A stretch of 64,000 nt of DNA from Anisodus tanguticus (lineage: Eukaryota > Streptophyta > Magnoliopsida > Solanales > Solanaceae): positions 59,159,556 to 59,223,555 of the forward strand of contig CM067541.1 in assembly GCA_034509755.1 (NCBI GenBank), written 5' to 3'. The translations under genes and the position numbers were made by a program. How positions within the stretch are numbered: the stretch's first letter is position 1; every line of letters starts with the position of its first letter. Under the pieces are notes generated by a model that was given only the letters and a program-made list of their open reading frames with translations, was not told where the DNA came from and ran no database searches. Positions 35,545 to 46,479 of this stretch are shown in pieces.

Positions 35545-35616
35545 TGGGCCATCATTAGAAACCCCATTGGGCCATCTTTTCACTATAAAGTAAAAGGCCC
35601 ATTAGAAATAAGCCCA
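35545..35616 (+). promoter_or_regulatory. Cluster of site II (TGGGCY) promoter elements
   Basis: TGGGCC at 35545-35550 and 35568-35573 on the plus strand, GGCCCA at 35596-35601 and AGCCCA at 35611-35616 (both orientation partners of TGGGCY). In plants such clusters bind TCP factors and mark promoters of broadly expressed genes. They lie 130-205 bp upstream of the ALP1-like start codon, with a TATA-like CACTATAAAG at 35581-35590. Confidence 0.55.
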
Positions 35617-35749
35617 CCTAATTAAGGAAACAAAACGACCAAAAAAACAGTAACCTCTACAACAAAGAAGAGGTTTGCATTTTACCTGGGATGTCCCTTT
35701 CGAAGCTTTCCCTGTAATAATAATTACTGTAACACAACATCGGTGGTGG

Positions 35750-38700
35750 ATGGCTCCACTAAAGAAATCCAAGAAGATAAAGAAAGACTCAAAGAAGTTG
35801 AAGAAAATTAAAGGCAAAAACAAGAAAAACAAGTCCATTAGCATTGTTCCTGTTGAGAACAAAGGAAATGAATGCGATTGGTGGGATAGTTTCTGGCACA
35901 AGAATTCACCAACCCCAGGTTAAATTTTCATTCTTTTACTTGTATTTCAAGTCCATTTGCCTTCCATCACTGTTAAAGAATTAGCTATAGCTGTATAAAA
36001 CTTTACTTAGACCTTGATTATGGTATTGGTAAATATCAAGATTGGAACTTTAAGCCTAATTTCTTCAAATTTAGTGCATTATTTATACCCCCCTTTTATG
36101 TTAAATTCACAGAGCATAACAGGTCCAAACCCGGAAGAGGTGGTGATTTTTCCTTACTCTTTAGTGTGTTTTATTATTTGTTGCTTCATCTGTTTTGTAT
36201 CTTGATATTTTGATGTATTGTTTTCCTTACAGTCCTGCATTAATTACTTCCTTTTGAGCCGAGGGTCTACCGGAAACAGCCACTCTACCCCCACAAAGGT
36301 AGGGGTAAGGTCCTACCCTCCCCAATCCCACTTGTGGGAATATACTGGGTTTGTTGATGTTGATTTCTCAAATGGTCACTTAACTAATAGTAGTTATCAT
36401 CTCAGAAAGTCACTTTCTGTGTTGAAGGAAATTGGAAATAAGAAGAAAGGTGACTTTCTGAGATAATAACTACTAGTTGAGTGACCATCTGAGAAATCAA
36501 CTCATTTTTACTAAGGCGGGTCAAAATATAAAAGGTTGAAGGGGATTCAAGATCTTTTAGATTTCCTTATCAAAAAATAGAATTCAAGGGATTCAACATA
36601 TAGTATGTTGACACCCCTTCGGCCGTAGGTTGAAGGGTTGTGTGCAAAATAGTCTGATGATTCATATTTTCGACTCTTAACTAGTTTGGATGTAAGACGT
36701 AATTGATTGATTTTTACTGCATCTCTCTGGCTTCTGTATGCATACTAGAAGTCGCCCCAAAGTAGTAAAATCCAAGGTTGTGTAAGGAAGTTACTTATTT
36801 AAGACTCGTGTTGGAAATGGATTCTCCTGCTTGGATTTAAAAGCTTAATTTATTCTAAAACCCAAAGTAGTAAAATCCAAGGTCGTGTAGATGTCGAAGA
36901 CAGGACTTACAACAACAACAACAACAAACCAGTGTAATCCCACAAAGTGAGGTCTGGAGAGGATAGGATGTACGTAGACCTTACCTCTACCTTTGTGGGA
37001 TAGAGAGAGTGTTTCCGATAGACCCTCGACGCAAAAGAAAAATATTCGATATATATCACGATACAAGGCAAAGAAGCAACACATAGTAATACACTCATAA
37101 AGAGTAGGAATCTACGCAATACCTAAAAAAACTACTAGAAAAATGAGATAAAAAGGTTATCCCCTACTTCTCCCGCACAATGTGACAAAAACTTACTATC
37201 CACTAACCTTCTACCCTAATTCTCGACCTTCAAATCTTCTTATCTAAGGTCATTTCCTCAGTCTGTTGGAGTTGTGCCATGTCATGTCTAACTACCTCCC
37301 CCAGTTCTTCTTCAGCCTACCTCTTCTAACCCCTGCTATTGCCAACCTCTCACATCTCTTAACTGGCGTATCCTCACACCTCCTCTTCACATGTCTGAAC
37401 CATCTCAGTCTCGCATTACTCATCTTATCCTCCATAGAGGCTACTCCGATCTTGTCCCATATAACTTCGTTCCTAATCATATCTCTCCTAGTATGACCAC
37501 ACATCCATATGAGCATCCTCATCTCCGCTACCTTCATCTTCTGAATGTGGACATTCTTGACTGCCCAACATTCTGCCCCATACAATAATGCCGGTCTCAC
37601 CACCACTCTATAGAACTTACCTTTCAGCCTTGGCGACACTTTCTTATCACACATCACCCAAGGCGAGCCTCCATTTCATCCATCATGTTCTAATACGATG
37701 TGTGAGATCATCGTCAATCTCCCCGTCACCTTGTATAATAGATCCAAGATACTTGAAGTTTCCTCTTTTAGGTATAGCTTGTGTCTCGATCTTTACTTCC
37801 ACATCTGCCTCCTTCATCACATTACTGAACTTACACTCCATATACTCTGTTTTCGTCCTGCTCAACATAAAACCTTTTGACTCTAAGGTCGACCTCCAGA
37901 CTTCCAGCCTATTGTTAACTTCACTGTGCGTCTCATCAATCAAAACGATGTTGTCTGCAAATAACATATACCACAACACCTCCTCTTGGATATGTCGGGT
38001 CAATTCGTTCATCACTAAGACAAATAGAAACGGGTTAAGGGCTGATCCTTGATGCAATCCCATCATGACCGAAAAGTGTTTAGAGTCACCTCACACTGTC
38101 CTAACTCGGGTCTTGGCACCCTCGTATATGACCTTAATCGCCTTGATGTAAGCTACCGACGCATCTCTAGACTCCAAATATCTGAAAAGGACCTCCCGAT
38201 GGACTTTATCATATGCCTTCTCTAGATTAATTAACACCATGTATAGGTCTCTATTTTTATCCCTATACTGCTCTAACAATCTTCTGACAAGATGAATAGC
38301 CTCTGTGGTCGATCGCCCCGGCATGAATTCGAACTGATTCTCAGATATCGAAACATCACTCCTCATCCTTATCTCGACCACCCTCTCCCAGACTTTCATA
38401 GTGTGGCTTAGCAGCTTGATACCCCTATAATTATTGCAATTCTATCGCCCTTGTTCTTGTACAACGGGATCATTGTACTCCACCTCCATTCCTCTGGCAT
38501 CTTAACCGTCCTAAATATGACGTTAAACAATCTAGTCAGTCACTCCGTACCTACCTCCCCTGCGTTCTTCCAAAAGTCTACTGAGATCTCATCCGGCCCG
38601 GTCGCTTTTCCCTTCCTCATCTTACGAATAACCCCCTAACCTCCCCAACCTTAATGCACCTACAATACTCGAAGTCTCTACGACTCTTGGACTGCTCTAA

Positions 38701-40904
38701 TTCCCCCAACACGATAGCCCTATCCCCTTCTCCATTCAGAAGCTTATGGAAGTACTCCTGCCATCTCCGTCTAATGTGTGTTTCTTCTGTCAAACACTTC
38801 GTCATTCTCATCCTTGATGCACTTCACTTGGTCCAAGTTACGTGACTTTCTCTCTCTCGTCTTGGCAAGCCTATACAACTTCCTTTCCATGCCTTTGCCC
38901 TCGAGCTCTTCATACAAGTGCTCAAAAGTTGTTTTGGCTGCCGTGACCTCTAGCTTTGTTTCCTTCTTTGCTATCTTATACCTCTCCTTATTCCTCCTCT
39001 TGTCTTTCTCGTCGACGCTTTCCACTAGCGCCGCATACACAACCTTTTTGGCTTTAACTTTTCCTTGGACCTCTCCATTCCACCACCAATCCCCCTACGC
39101 CCACCTGAGTTGCCCGTCGATACCCCTAGCACCTCCCTAGCTGCTTCCCTGATGCATCCAGTTGTCCTAGTCCACATACTATCTGCGTCCCCACTACTCC
39201 CCCAAGCCCCTGTGGCCAGCAACTTCTCCCTCATCTCCTGGGCTTTGCCCTCAGTCAGGCCTCCCCACCTTATCCTTGGCTGGTCGTGAGCAACCCTCTT
39301 CTTCTTTCTCTTGATCTCTAAGTCCATAACCACGAACTTATGTTGGGTTGTAAGATTCTCGCTTGGGATAACATTGCAGTCCTTGCAAACACCTCTATCT
39401 CCCTTTCTCAGGAGCAAGTAATCTATCTGAGTCTTAGTCGCTGCACTACGGTAGGTCACCAAGTGCTCCTCCCTTTTTGGGAAGCTCGAGTTAGCTATGA
39501 CCAACTCAGATTTTGTGGCAGAAGCTCGAACCAGGACTTCTACACTGAACATTTTGTGGCAGAAGCTGTTATAGTTAGCCTTAGGATAATAGCTAATCAT
39601 CCTTAGGTTTGTAATATGATGTTGTCCACTTGTCCTTGTTAGCAATATGAAGCTTTTCCACGCTAGATTGATCCTGATTTCCTTAAGTAAGCAAGATTGA
39701 GAGGTGCTGATATTAGCTACCTAGACTGGAGTAACTTATAATAAAAATAGAGCAATCTTTTTGCAATTTGTTCTTTTTTTCTTCCCTTTTTGGTATCTAC
39801 AGTGCAGGGATTGACTCACTCCTATACCTATTATATCCTGCAGGTTGTGGTGTACCTTGTGATGAAGAGGAAGGTTTCAAATATTTTTTCCGTGTTTCAA
39901 AGAAGACATTTGATTACATATGTTCACTTGTAAGGGAGGACCTTATCTCAAGACCTCCTTCAGGTCTGATAAACATCGAGGGAAGGCTTCTTAGTGTTGA
40001 GAAGCAAGTTGCGATTGCATTGAGAAGATTGGCTTCTGGTGAATCCCAAGTTTCAGTTGGGGCATCATTTGGAGTCGGACAGTCCACTGTGTCTCAGGTT
40101 ACCTGGAGATTCATTGAAGCACTTGAAGAACGTGCAAAACACCATCTTAAGTGGCCAGAACCTAGTAAGATGGAGATAATCAAGTCGGAATTTGAACGAT
40201 CATTTGGTTTACCTAACTGTTGTGGAGCAATCGATGCAACTCACGTTGTAATGACCCTTCCTGCTATTCAAACCTCAGATGATTGGTGTGATCAGGAAAA
40301 TAATTACAGTATGCTTTTGCAAGGTATCGTGGACAATGAGATGCGTTTTTTAGATATTGTGACAGGCTGGCCTGGGGGCATGACAACTTCAAGGCTTTTC
40401 AAGTGCTCTGGATTTTATAAACTCTGTAAAAGTGGTGATCGTTTAAACGGAAATGTGAAAACGGCTTTTGAAGGAGCAGAAATTAGAGAGTACATTATAG
40501 GAGGTTTTGGTTACCCGCTTCTTCCATGGCTTATTACACCTTATGAAGGCGGCGGCGACGACGACCTCTCGGATTCCATGCTAGGTTTCAATGTGGTGCA
40601 TGAGACAGCAAGGTCAGTTGCGGTAAAAGCTTTCTCACAATTGAAGGGAAGTTGGAGAATACTTAATAAGGTTATGTGGAGACCTGATAAACAGAAACTC
40701 CCTAGTATCATCCTCGTGTGTTGTTTACTTCATAATATTATCATTGATTGTGGAGACAAATTGCATCCTGACGTTGCCGTATCTGGTCATCACGACCCAG
40801 GATACGAGGGACAGAGCTGCAAGCAGATCGAATCAACAGGGAGATTAATGAGGGAAAAATTAACTAAACATTTACAGGTTACCAAAAAAGGAGGCTCTAT
40901 GTAG
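35750..40904 (+). CDS. PIF/Harbinger transposase-derived protein (ALP1-like), 2 exons
   Basis: Exon 1 is 35750-35918 and exon 2 is 39844-40904, joined in phase 1 to 409 residues. Exon 1 encodes a very basic lysine-rich stretch (2-28, likely nuclear localisation) and ECDWWDSFWH (41-50), a motif shared with related Arabidopsis proteins. Exon 2 has SKKTFDYICSLV, a helix-turn-helix-like region (VGQSTVSQVTWRF, 134-146) and the DDE_Tnp_4 domain: CCGAIDATHV with D187, GWPGGMTTSRLF (231-242), GGFGYPLLPWLITPY (276-290) and CCLLHNIII. By the family pattern, aspartates expected near 237-239 and 277 are Thr/Ser and Gly, and the late Glu (about 317) is Val. Only the first acidic residue remains, so transposition is not expected. 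Relatives ALP1 and HDP1 act in chromatin complexes; a similar role is inferred. The 3.9-kb intron holds a LINE. Confidence 0.85.
36255..36362 (+). mobile_element. RTE LINE 3' tail fragment in ALP1-like intron
   Basis: GAGCCGAGGGTCTACCGGAA, ACCCCCACAAAGGTAGGGGT and CCAATCCCACTTGTGGGAAT followed by TTGTTGATG: the plus-strand version of the RTE 3' UTR with its TTG tail. Confidence 0.65.
36359..36501. mobile_element. Long near-perfect hairpin (MITE-like) in ALP1-like intron
   Basis: Left arm starts GTTGATTTCTCAAATGGTCA and ends AGAAAGTCACTTT. The right arm is its reverse complement, ending TGAGAAATCAAC. Arms are about 55 bp with only a few mismatches and one 3-base gap, around a loop of about 30 bases. 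No coding. As RNA it would fold into a long stem. Confidence 0.75.
36901..36908. repeat. Possible target-site duplication, left (LINE)
   Basis: CAGGACTT, matched by 39532-39539. It directly precedes the LINE tail. Eight bases is short, so this is tentative. Confidence 0.45.
36909..39531 (-). mobile_element. RTE-type LINE, 5'-truncated, in the ALP1-like intron
   Basis: On the minus strand, broken ORF2 pieces occur in the expected order. Endonuclease C-terminus (39025-39525): SFPKREEHLVTYRS, KTQIDYLLLRKGDRG. Linker (38771-39040). RT (38091-38811): RRRWQEYFHKLLNGEGD, ISENQFEFMPGRSTTEAIHL, LINLEKAYDKVHREVL. RT catalytic region and thumb (37683-38066): GLHQGSALNPFLFVLVMNEL, then MLFADNIVLID, where the usual FADD aspartate pair reads FADN. 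C-terminus (37292-37657): LLYGAECWAVKN, MLIWMCGHTRRDMIRNE. The 3' UTR follows and the element ends in (TTG)n at 36909-36926. Frameshifts and the altered catalytic Asp make it dead. It is antisense to the host gene. Confidence 0.9.
39532..39539. repeat. Possible target-site duplication, right (LINE)
   Basis: CAGGACTT partner of 36901-36908, just upstream (in LINE sense) of the truncation point. Confidence 0.45.
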
Positions 40905-41888
40905 ATGATCGCCTAATACTGCAAGTGAAAAACTCCAGACATTTTCTTATCATGGAGCATGCTCCAATCAAGATTCTAAATGTTGAAGGTATGTTAAGAG
41001 TTCAGGTACAAGATCTTTATGAAAATAGAAGAGGGTGCTTCATGGTCCTTGAATATATGTGAAGACTTATGATTCATACCTAACAATTTCACATGTCATT
41101 TAGTTAAAATCTTTCTACATTATTCTAATCATTACTCTTTTTCTTTTTTGTTGTGACATATAGCTTCTCCTAGATCATCTACATTTAACATGAGACATGA
41201 ATCAACTGTCTATGATAACGAGTTATGGTGAGGGGCTTAATATTTTATGGAGTACTACATCTCTCTTGCTGGAAAAGGTTAAAAAGATAAAAGGGAAAGA
41301 AAAGGCCTTTCCAAATTATTTCTAGTCAAGAATATTCGTGGAAGAAAAAAGAAAGTTAATAATGTAAAAATTTACCCTTTTTCATCCAACATTCTTAGCC
41401 TTGACATTTCTTGACATTCCCAGTTTCTGTATGGGATAAACCATTTCCATACTTGCCCATTTACAATATAGGATGTTAAACCACATATAATTGTTTGACA
41501 TGCAACAAGATAGTAATTTTGATTCAAATATATACCTACTGTGACTTTTCACTTTATAGGGCCTCTCGATTAAGACTTCAAAGAACTTCTTGCTATTTTG
41601 TTAGGACTCAGTACCATTATGTTGTCTCGTAGAGGTATTAACTCTTAAAAGTGTTTTGACGGTGATTAGTTCTGGCTTAAGAATGCTTTTAGTAAAAGCC
41701 TGACCCTTTATAAGTTACCAAATGCAATCACCCCTTCACAATTCACAGTCTATTGTTAGCCTATCTTTATTTTTTCGTTTTTCTCCCCAAAATGAATGTC
41801 TCGGCATAATGCCTGATAATGAGTTATGGCATAACCATGAGAGTAGTATCTCGTAGTTGTACATTCCTAGAACTCCCAATATGATAAA
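40905..41888. other. ALP1-like 3' region and intergenic DNA
   Basis: Follows the stop codon at 40902-40904. The first few hundred bases are probably 3' UTR. No further gene is seen; T-rich runs only. Confidence 0.4.
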
Positions 41889-42043
41889 TGTAGAATTGTA
41901 TTAATCTCCATTGGAGAGCTTTTCTTATTAATATATATATATAGGTGTACAATGTTGAATCCTTCTATAATAAGGATTCCAATTCTACCATAATTATACA
42001 ATACAAAATATGGTAAATATACATAAGTACACACGTGCTAACA
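41889..42043 (-). mobile_element. Small copia-type LTR (155 bp) with adjacent internal fragment
   Basis: TGTAGAATTGTATTAATC to GTGCTAACA on the plus strand. In the minus sense it is TGTTAGCACGTGTG...TTCTACA, preceded by the polypurine tract CTGAGGGGTTG (42044-42054). About 130 bp of internal sequence follow on the plus side (to roughly 42180, AG-rich in minus sense). The rest of the element is missing. Confidence 0.6.
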
Positions 42044-42311
42044 CAACCCCTCAGTCTGAGCGGGAGGAGGTCGGACGCTAAGTTGTATTATAGATACAAG
42101 TCTAATACAACTGGATTCTCATTCACATTCTCCTGATCTCTCTCTGCCCTTTTCTCTTCTTCTTTTTTTCTGAAGAGAGTCTTCAGATATATCGAAGACA
42201 TCATGCTCATTGATCTACCAAATGTAGCAGTTATAAGTTATAGAACAATGTTACTTATTTTTCTCTTGGAGCTGCAAATAGTCTTTTTAAGTTGTATGCG
42301 AGTGCTTTTTG

Positions 42312-42412
42312 CCCTCAGTCATAACAACATCAATTACGCCTCAGTCCCAGATAAGTTGGGATCGGCTATATGAGTCCTCAATGCTTCATTTAAGCTCAAT
42401 TCATGTAAAAAA
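42312..42412 (-). mobile_element. LINE/SINE-type tail fragment
   Basis: CATAACAACATCAATTACGCC followed by TCAGTCCCAGATAAGTTGGG and ATCGGCTATATGAGTCCTCA. The GTTGGGATCGGCTATATGA word is a widespread plant retroposon 3' end, here on the minus strand. Confidence 0.5.
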
Positions 42413-43199
42413 AAATATGAATAAAATTTTATTACTTTATGAAGAAAAAAGTCTCTTTAAGTTATGGACCACTAGTCTTTCGATTTATAACCATATAGCA
42501 CTTGGACGCTACTGGGATTGAAAAAAAATACTGTGTTATTTTCAAAAAAAATACTGTCTGTGTTTTTGCATCTGCTTCAAAATTGCACTATTTACTGTAC
42601 TTTTACATGAACAAGTTGTCTATACATTCCTAGAATACAGTTGCTGATTGAGGAGCTGTCTCTATTAATTTGTAAATGGTTTTCTTATTGATTTTCAGTG
42701 AAAATATCAGATGCCATGAGGCAGGAGAAATGGAAAAACTTGCTCATTACAATTACCAATCTGTATTTGGTGCAGTCTTGATTATTGTTAGTGTGACTCG
42801 TGCTGTTACTTGTTTGAAGTTGCTGCATTCTTATTCAACTCTGGCCATCTCCGTGCCCAATGATTATTTTATTTTCTTTTTAGCAAACATAGTTCGAACA
42901 AAAAGTAATAGTAATGAGTTCAGTTGAACCTACCATGCATGTTACTAACTCCGCCCCTGATCGTGTTTGGCTCCTCCATACATGAATACAGTGGCATTTG
43001 GGCCCTTGACACAAAGCATGGAATATTAACATAATTACACCAATTCTTAAGTCAGGAAACAAATTGATCTCCCACTGGAATCTTTAAACAGGACATCTTA
43101 TTTTCAGTGTTTCTAAATTTTGATAGCAAATACTGAAATTCATAGGGCGTGTTAAGAATGAAACTTTGGGATCTCATTAAAGACAGTGTAATAAAGCAT

Positions 43200-43452
43200 T
43201 AAAACGCATTCATACCATAATAAAATGAATTTTCTTATATAAATAGAACAAAAGAAACACCCTTAGTAAATTTATAATATAAGTAATTTCTAATTTGTCT
43301 GCTTCTACTTCTTCCCGAACAAAAATGGAGGTTATTGCTAAGTACATAAAATGATTAATTCCAGTGCTGCCATGTGACTCCAATTTTGCCATTAGATCCG
43401 CTACCTTGTTCTGCTCTCTAAAGCTATGCTGGCTCAACGGGTTTTCACGCAA
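43200..43452 (-). pseudogene. LINE RNase H-like C-terminal fragment
   Basis: Minus-strand ORF with SQHSFREQNKVADLMAKLESHGS followed by FVREEVEADKLEITYI. This matches, from memory, the RNase H end of L1-type non-LTR polyproteins (HxxREQNxxAD is the last helix with the catalytic Asp). Only this end remains. Confidence 0.55.
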
Positions 43453-46400
43453 TAAGCGTTTTTTGTTTTCTTTTTTCAGTTTATTATTCTAATAAATTTG
43501 AATTATTTCAATAAATCGCATTTTGAAAAATTAAAGCGATGTGTCTCATTCTAAAAGATTTGAGTTATAAGTCCATTCCTCAAGTATGATTCACATTCCT
43601 CAAGTGCAATTTATATATAAGTGCACTCCTAACGCACGATTATAAAATACATTCTTACAACCGATTTTTAAGTCGCATTCATCTAGAAGTATGATTTGTA
43701 ATTCGCATTTCTGAAGAAAAAAATTATAAATAGGTTTTCTTTTTGCATGAACATGTCTGATTGCAAGAGAATAACTTTAGGATGGGACATTTAATTTCCA
43801 CGTGCACGATTATATTTATATATTGAGTAAAATCATTGTTGATGAAATATAATTGGAATTCGAGCTTTAGAAATAAAGAATATTTTGATGAGAGTGCTTC
43901 ACCCCTGGTGTGGGTCGTCAACTCGATGCAAATCTTAATCAGTCATGCAAGTAGGTTCCAGACAAGTCTAATATATACCATAAGCGTGAACTATATATAA
44001 CTAGATGGTGCATGTATTACCTTATGAAATACGATTGACTAAACACAATTCCCTTTCTTTTAAGGAAAAAGCTTGGCTCATTATGAGGATTTCTATGGAA
44101 AAATATAAATAGATTCCACACAAATTTTCATGCATGTGAGAGTAATTATATTAAAGGGTAAGTACTATCCCACTCTCACTTTGGCTGGCTGAAGGGGCAA
44201 GCAGCTAAAGCTGAGGCCCCCATTATTTAGGGGCCCAAATTTTCTTATGTGTATATATTAAATTTAAGTTTTACTATATATTATCATAATAAAAATTTTT
44301 ATTTTAATTTATTAGGTCATTTAATGAATATCTATAAGTAAGCCTTCTTAAAATGTGAGATTTGAAATTTTAAATATAAGACATGTTATTGTTACTACAA
44401 CATAAATATGATTATATAACTTAAACTCATATATATTAATTTATTTTATAAAATATTTAGTGTTTTAAAGAACAAAAGTACATGTTTTTCAAAAGAAAAG
44501 ATGGAACAATTGAACATAAAATGTGAAATAAAATAGTCTTTTTGAAAATTCATTAATCGGGGAAATAATATTTTATTGTCTCATTTACTATACAACCAAC
44601 ATCATCAATGGGATGAGCCAACATTACTGTATTCTTTTTACCTTTCTCTTCGAATGACATGCATTTCTCTTTTTAACTTTTATATTTTCTTGGCCTTTCT
44701 CTAAATTTTAAAAATTATTTTGGAAAAACAAGAGTGCCTAAATTGTTGAACTTTTTATTTTTTATCAAAGTTTTTAGAAAATATATTTTAAGAGAGATTA
44801 AAAGGTTAGATATATTAGAAACTGGAAAAAAATATTATTAGAGGAAATCGATTAAAACTATTTTAAAATAATTTTGCATTCAAGGAAATAGAAAAATAGA
44901 CTTCAAATGAAGTTTTTTTAACACAAACCTTAAGGCCTCTCATTGAAATTTTGATTTAGGCCATAATATTGAGTCGCCCCTAACTGCATGAATAAATATA
45001 TTAAGTAAATCTGATTGTGTAATCGTCATGTCAATATGTACTAAACAATAATACAAAATAAACGTTAACTCGGGAGAAGAACTTACTAAAGTCTTAAAAT
45101 CCCATAGTCGCATACTTGTATCTATAATAGAATTGTGACAATAGAGTGATAGACTGTCAGTTCTTACGCAATATATATATTGTTAAGAGTCTCATATCCA
45201 GATATGAAATGAGAACATGGACTCATTATATGGCTTGGGAAAGCCTCATAGTCCTACCTTTGAGCTAGTTTTTTGGGTTGTGTTAGACCCAAGATCTATT
45301 CTTTACAATTTTATGTTATTCGGTTCGATTTTATAAACGAGATGAACAACCCATTATATCGCATAAATAATACAAAGAGTGTCAGTAGAAATAATGTTTA
45401 ATAAACCATGAAAAAAAATCAAGGAAAGGTTTAACAAGTAAATCTCAGCACAATTATTTCTCATATAGCATTTGTTTAAATTGTCTACAATTATAGTAAT
45501 AGTGAAGTATAGTAACAGCCAGAGGCGAACATGATATTTCTAGAATATGGATGCGCTATTAAAGAAAAGAATTTTTTTTATTAAGTTAGGAATTAATTTT
45601 TGTTCCTCTCAGTAAATAAATAAATATTTAACCAAGTGCACCATTAATTTTTTTTATAGTGTGGAAGCCATCATATAATATTAAATTAATTAATATCTAA
45701 TTTTGCAAAAAGATGATAAATTCATGTGTCCTAAAATTTGCACATAAATTTGCCCCTGGTAGTAGCTAAGTTTTGAATTTGATGAATTTAAAATTTTAAT
45801 TTTATTAAGTTACTAAATTTTAAATTAATAATTATTCATATATATATTTATCTAATGTATTTCTTAAGACAATGTCTTGGACCAATATTATTATATTCGG
45901 CGAATCCGTAAACTACACTCCATCTTAAAATATGGCTAAAAATGTATACTAATATTTGATAAGAGGAGAATCAATCTATTTATAAAGTTCTGACCGACTT
46001 CGAGAACCTTCAATCAAAAATATAAAATTTGTAGCTGACCAAATAATTTGTGACTATGTTCAAATATCAGTTGCCACGTTATGCAAAGTAAATGGGGCCA
46101 ATGTTGGCAAAAAATCAAACTTCAACCATTAGTGTTAATACAGCTGTTTAATTATTTGTTAAATGATTAAATCCAATAAAATACGTTGGCAAAAAATCAA
46201 TTAAGTCACTGTCATTAGTGATCAAACAGCTGTTTATTTGCAATATCTGACGATGAAAACAGTTTGAGGTTGAAAATTAAAGGACAGTTTCCTGGTAATT
46301 AATCGGCATAACCAAGTGTAACCATCCATTTTATTTAGTACTGTAGGATTTAATTTGATATACCCATTTTCACAACCTACAATAACAAGGAATTCATCCA

Positions 46401-46479
46401 AATTATACATTTAGTGTGACCAAACAACATAACAACATTAACAAATATTTGTCCCTCAACTGTTTTTCTTTTCTTCAGA
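43453..46479. other. Intergenic, upstream of the defensin-like gene
   Basis: No gene. 43,550-43,710 has loosely repeated CGCATTCNTCAAGT-type words. 44,185-44,990 may be an old DNA element: GGGGCAAGCAGCTAAAGCTG...GGGGCCCAAATTTT at one end and TTAAGGCCTCTCATTGAAAT...GAGTCGCCCC at the other, a weak inverted pair. 45,525-45,770 is another worn segment with GAGGCGAA and TTGCCCCTGG ends. The last few hundred bases are the likely promoter of the gene at 46,480; I see no clear TATA box. Confidence 0.4.
45181..45307 (+). mobile_element. Solo TRIM-like LTR (~127 bp)
   Basis: TGTTAAGAGTCTCATATCCA to TTCTTTACA, with TGGACTCATTATATGGCTTG and TTTGAGCTAGTTTTTTGGGT inside. This is the same architecture as the TRIM-like LTRs at 17105-19871, diverged. 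No partner LTR or primer site is seen, so it is probably solo. Confidence 0.55.

Noticed and set aside
37588..38052. 154-codon plus-strand ORF
   Set aside because: Antisense to the LINE RT catalytic region; the minus strand carries the recognisable GLHQGSALNPFLFVLV block.
39768..39843. Use of the ATG at 39768 as the start of the ALP1-like protein
   Set aside because: The first 25 residues do not resemble the family. An acceptor CTGCAG at 39838-39843 joins in phase with the basic WWDSFW exon at 35750-35918, which does.
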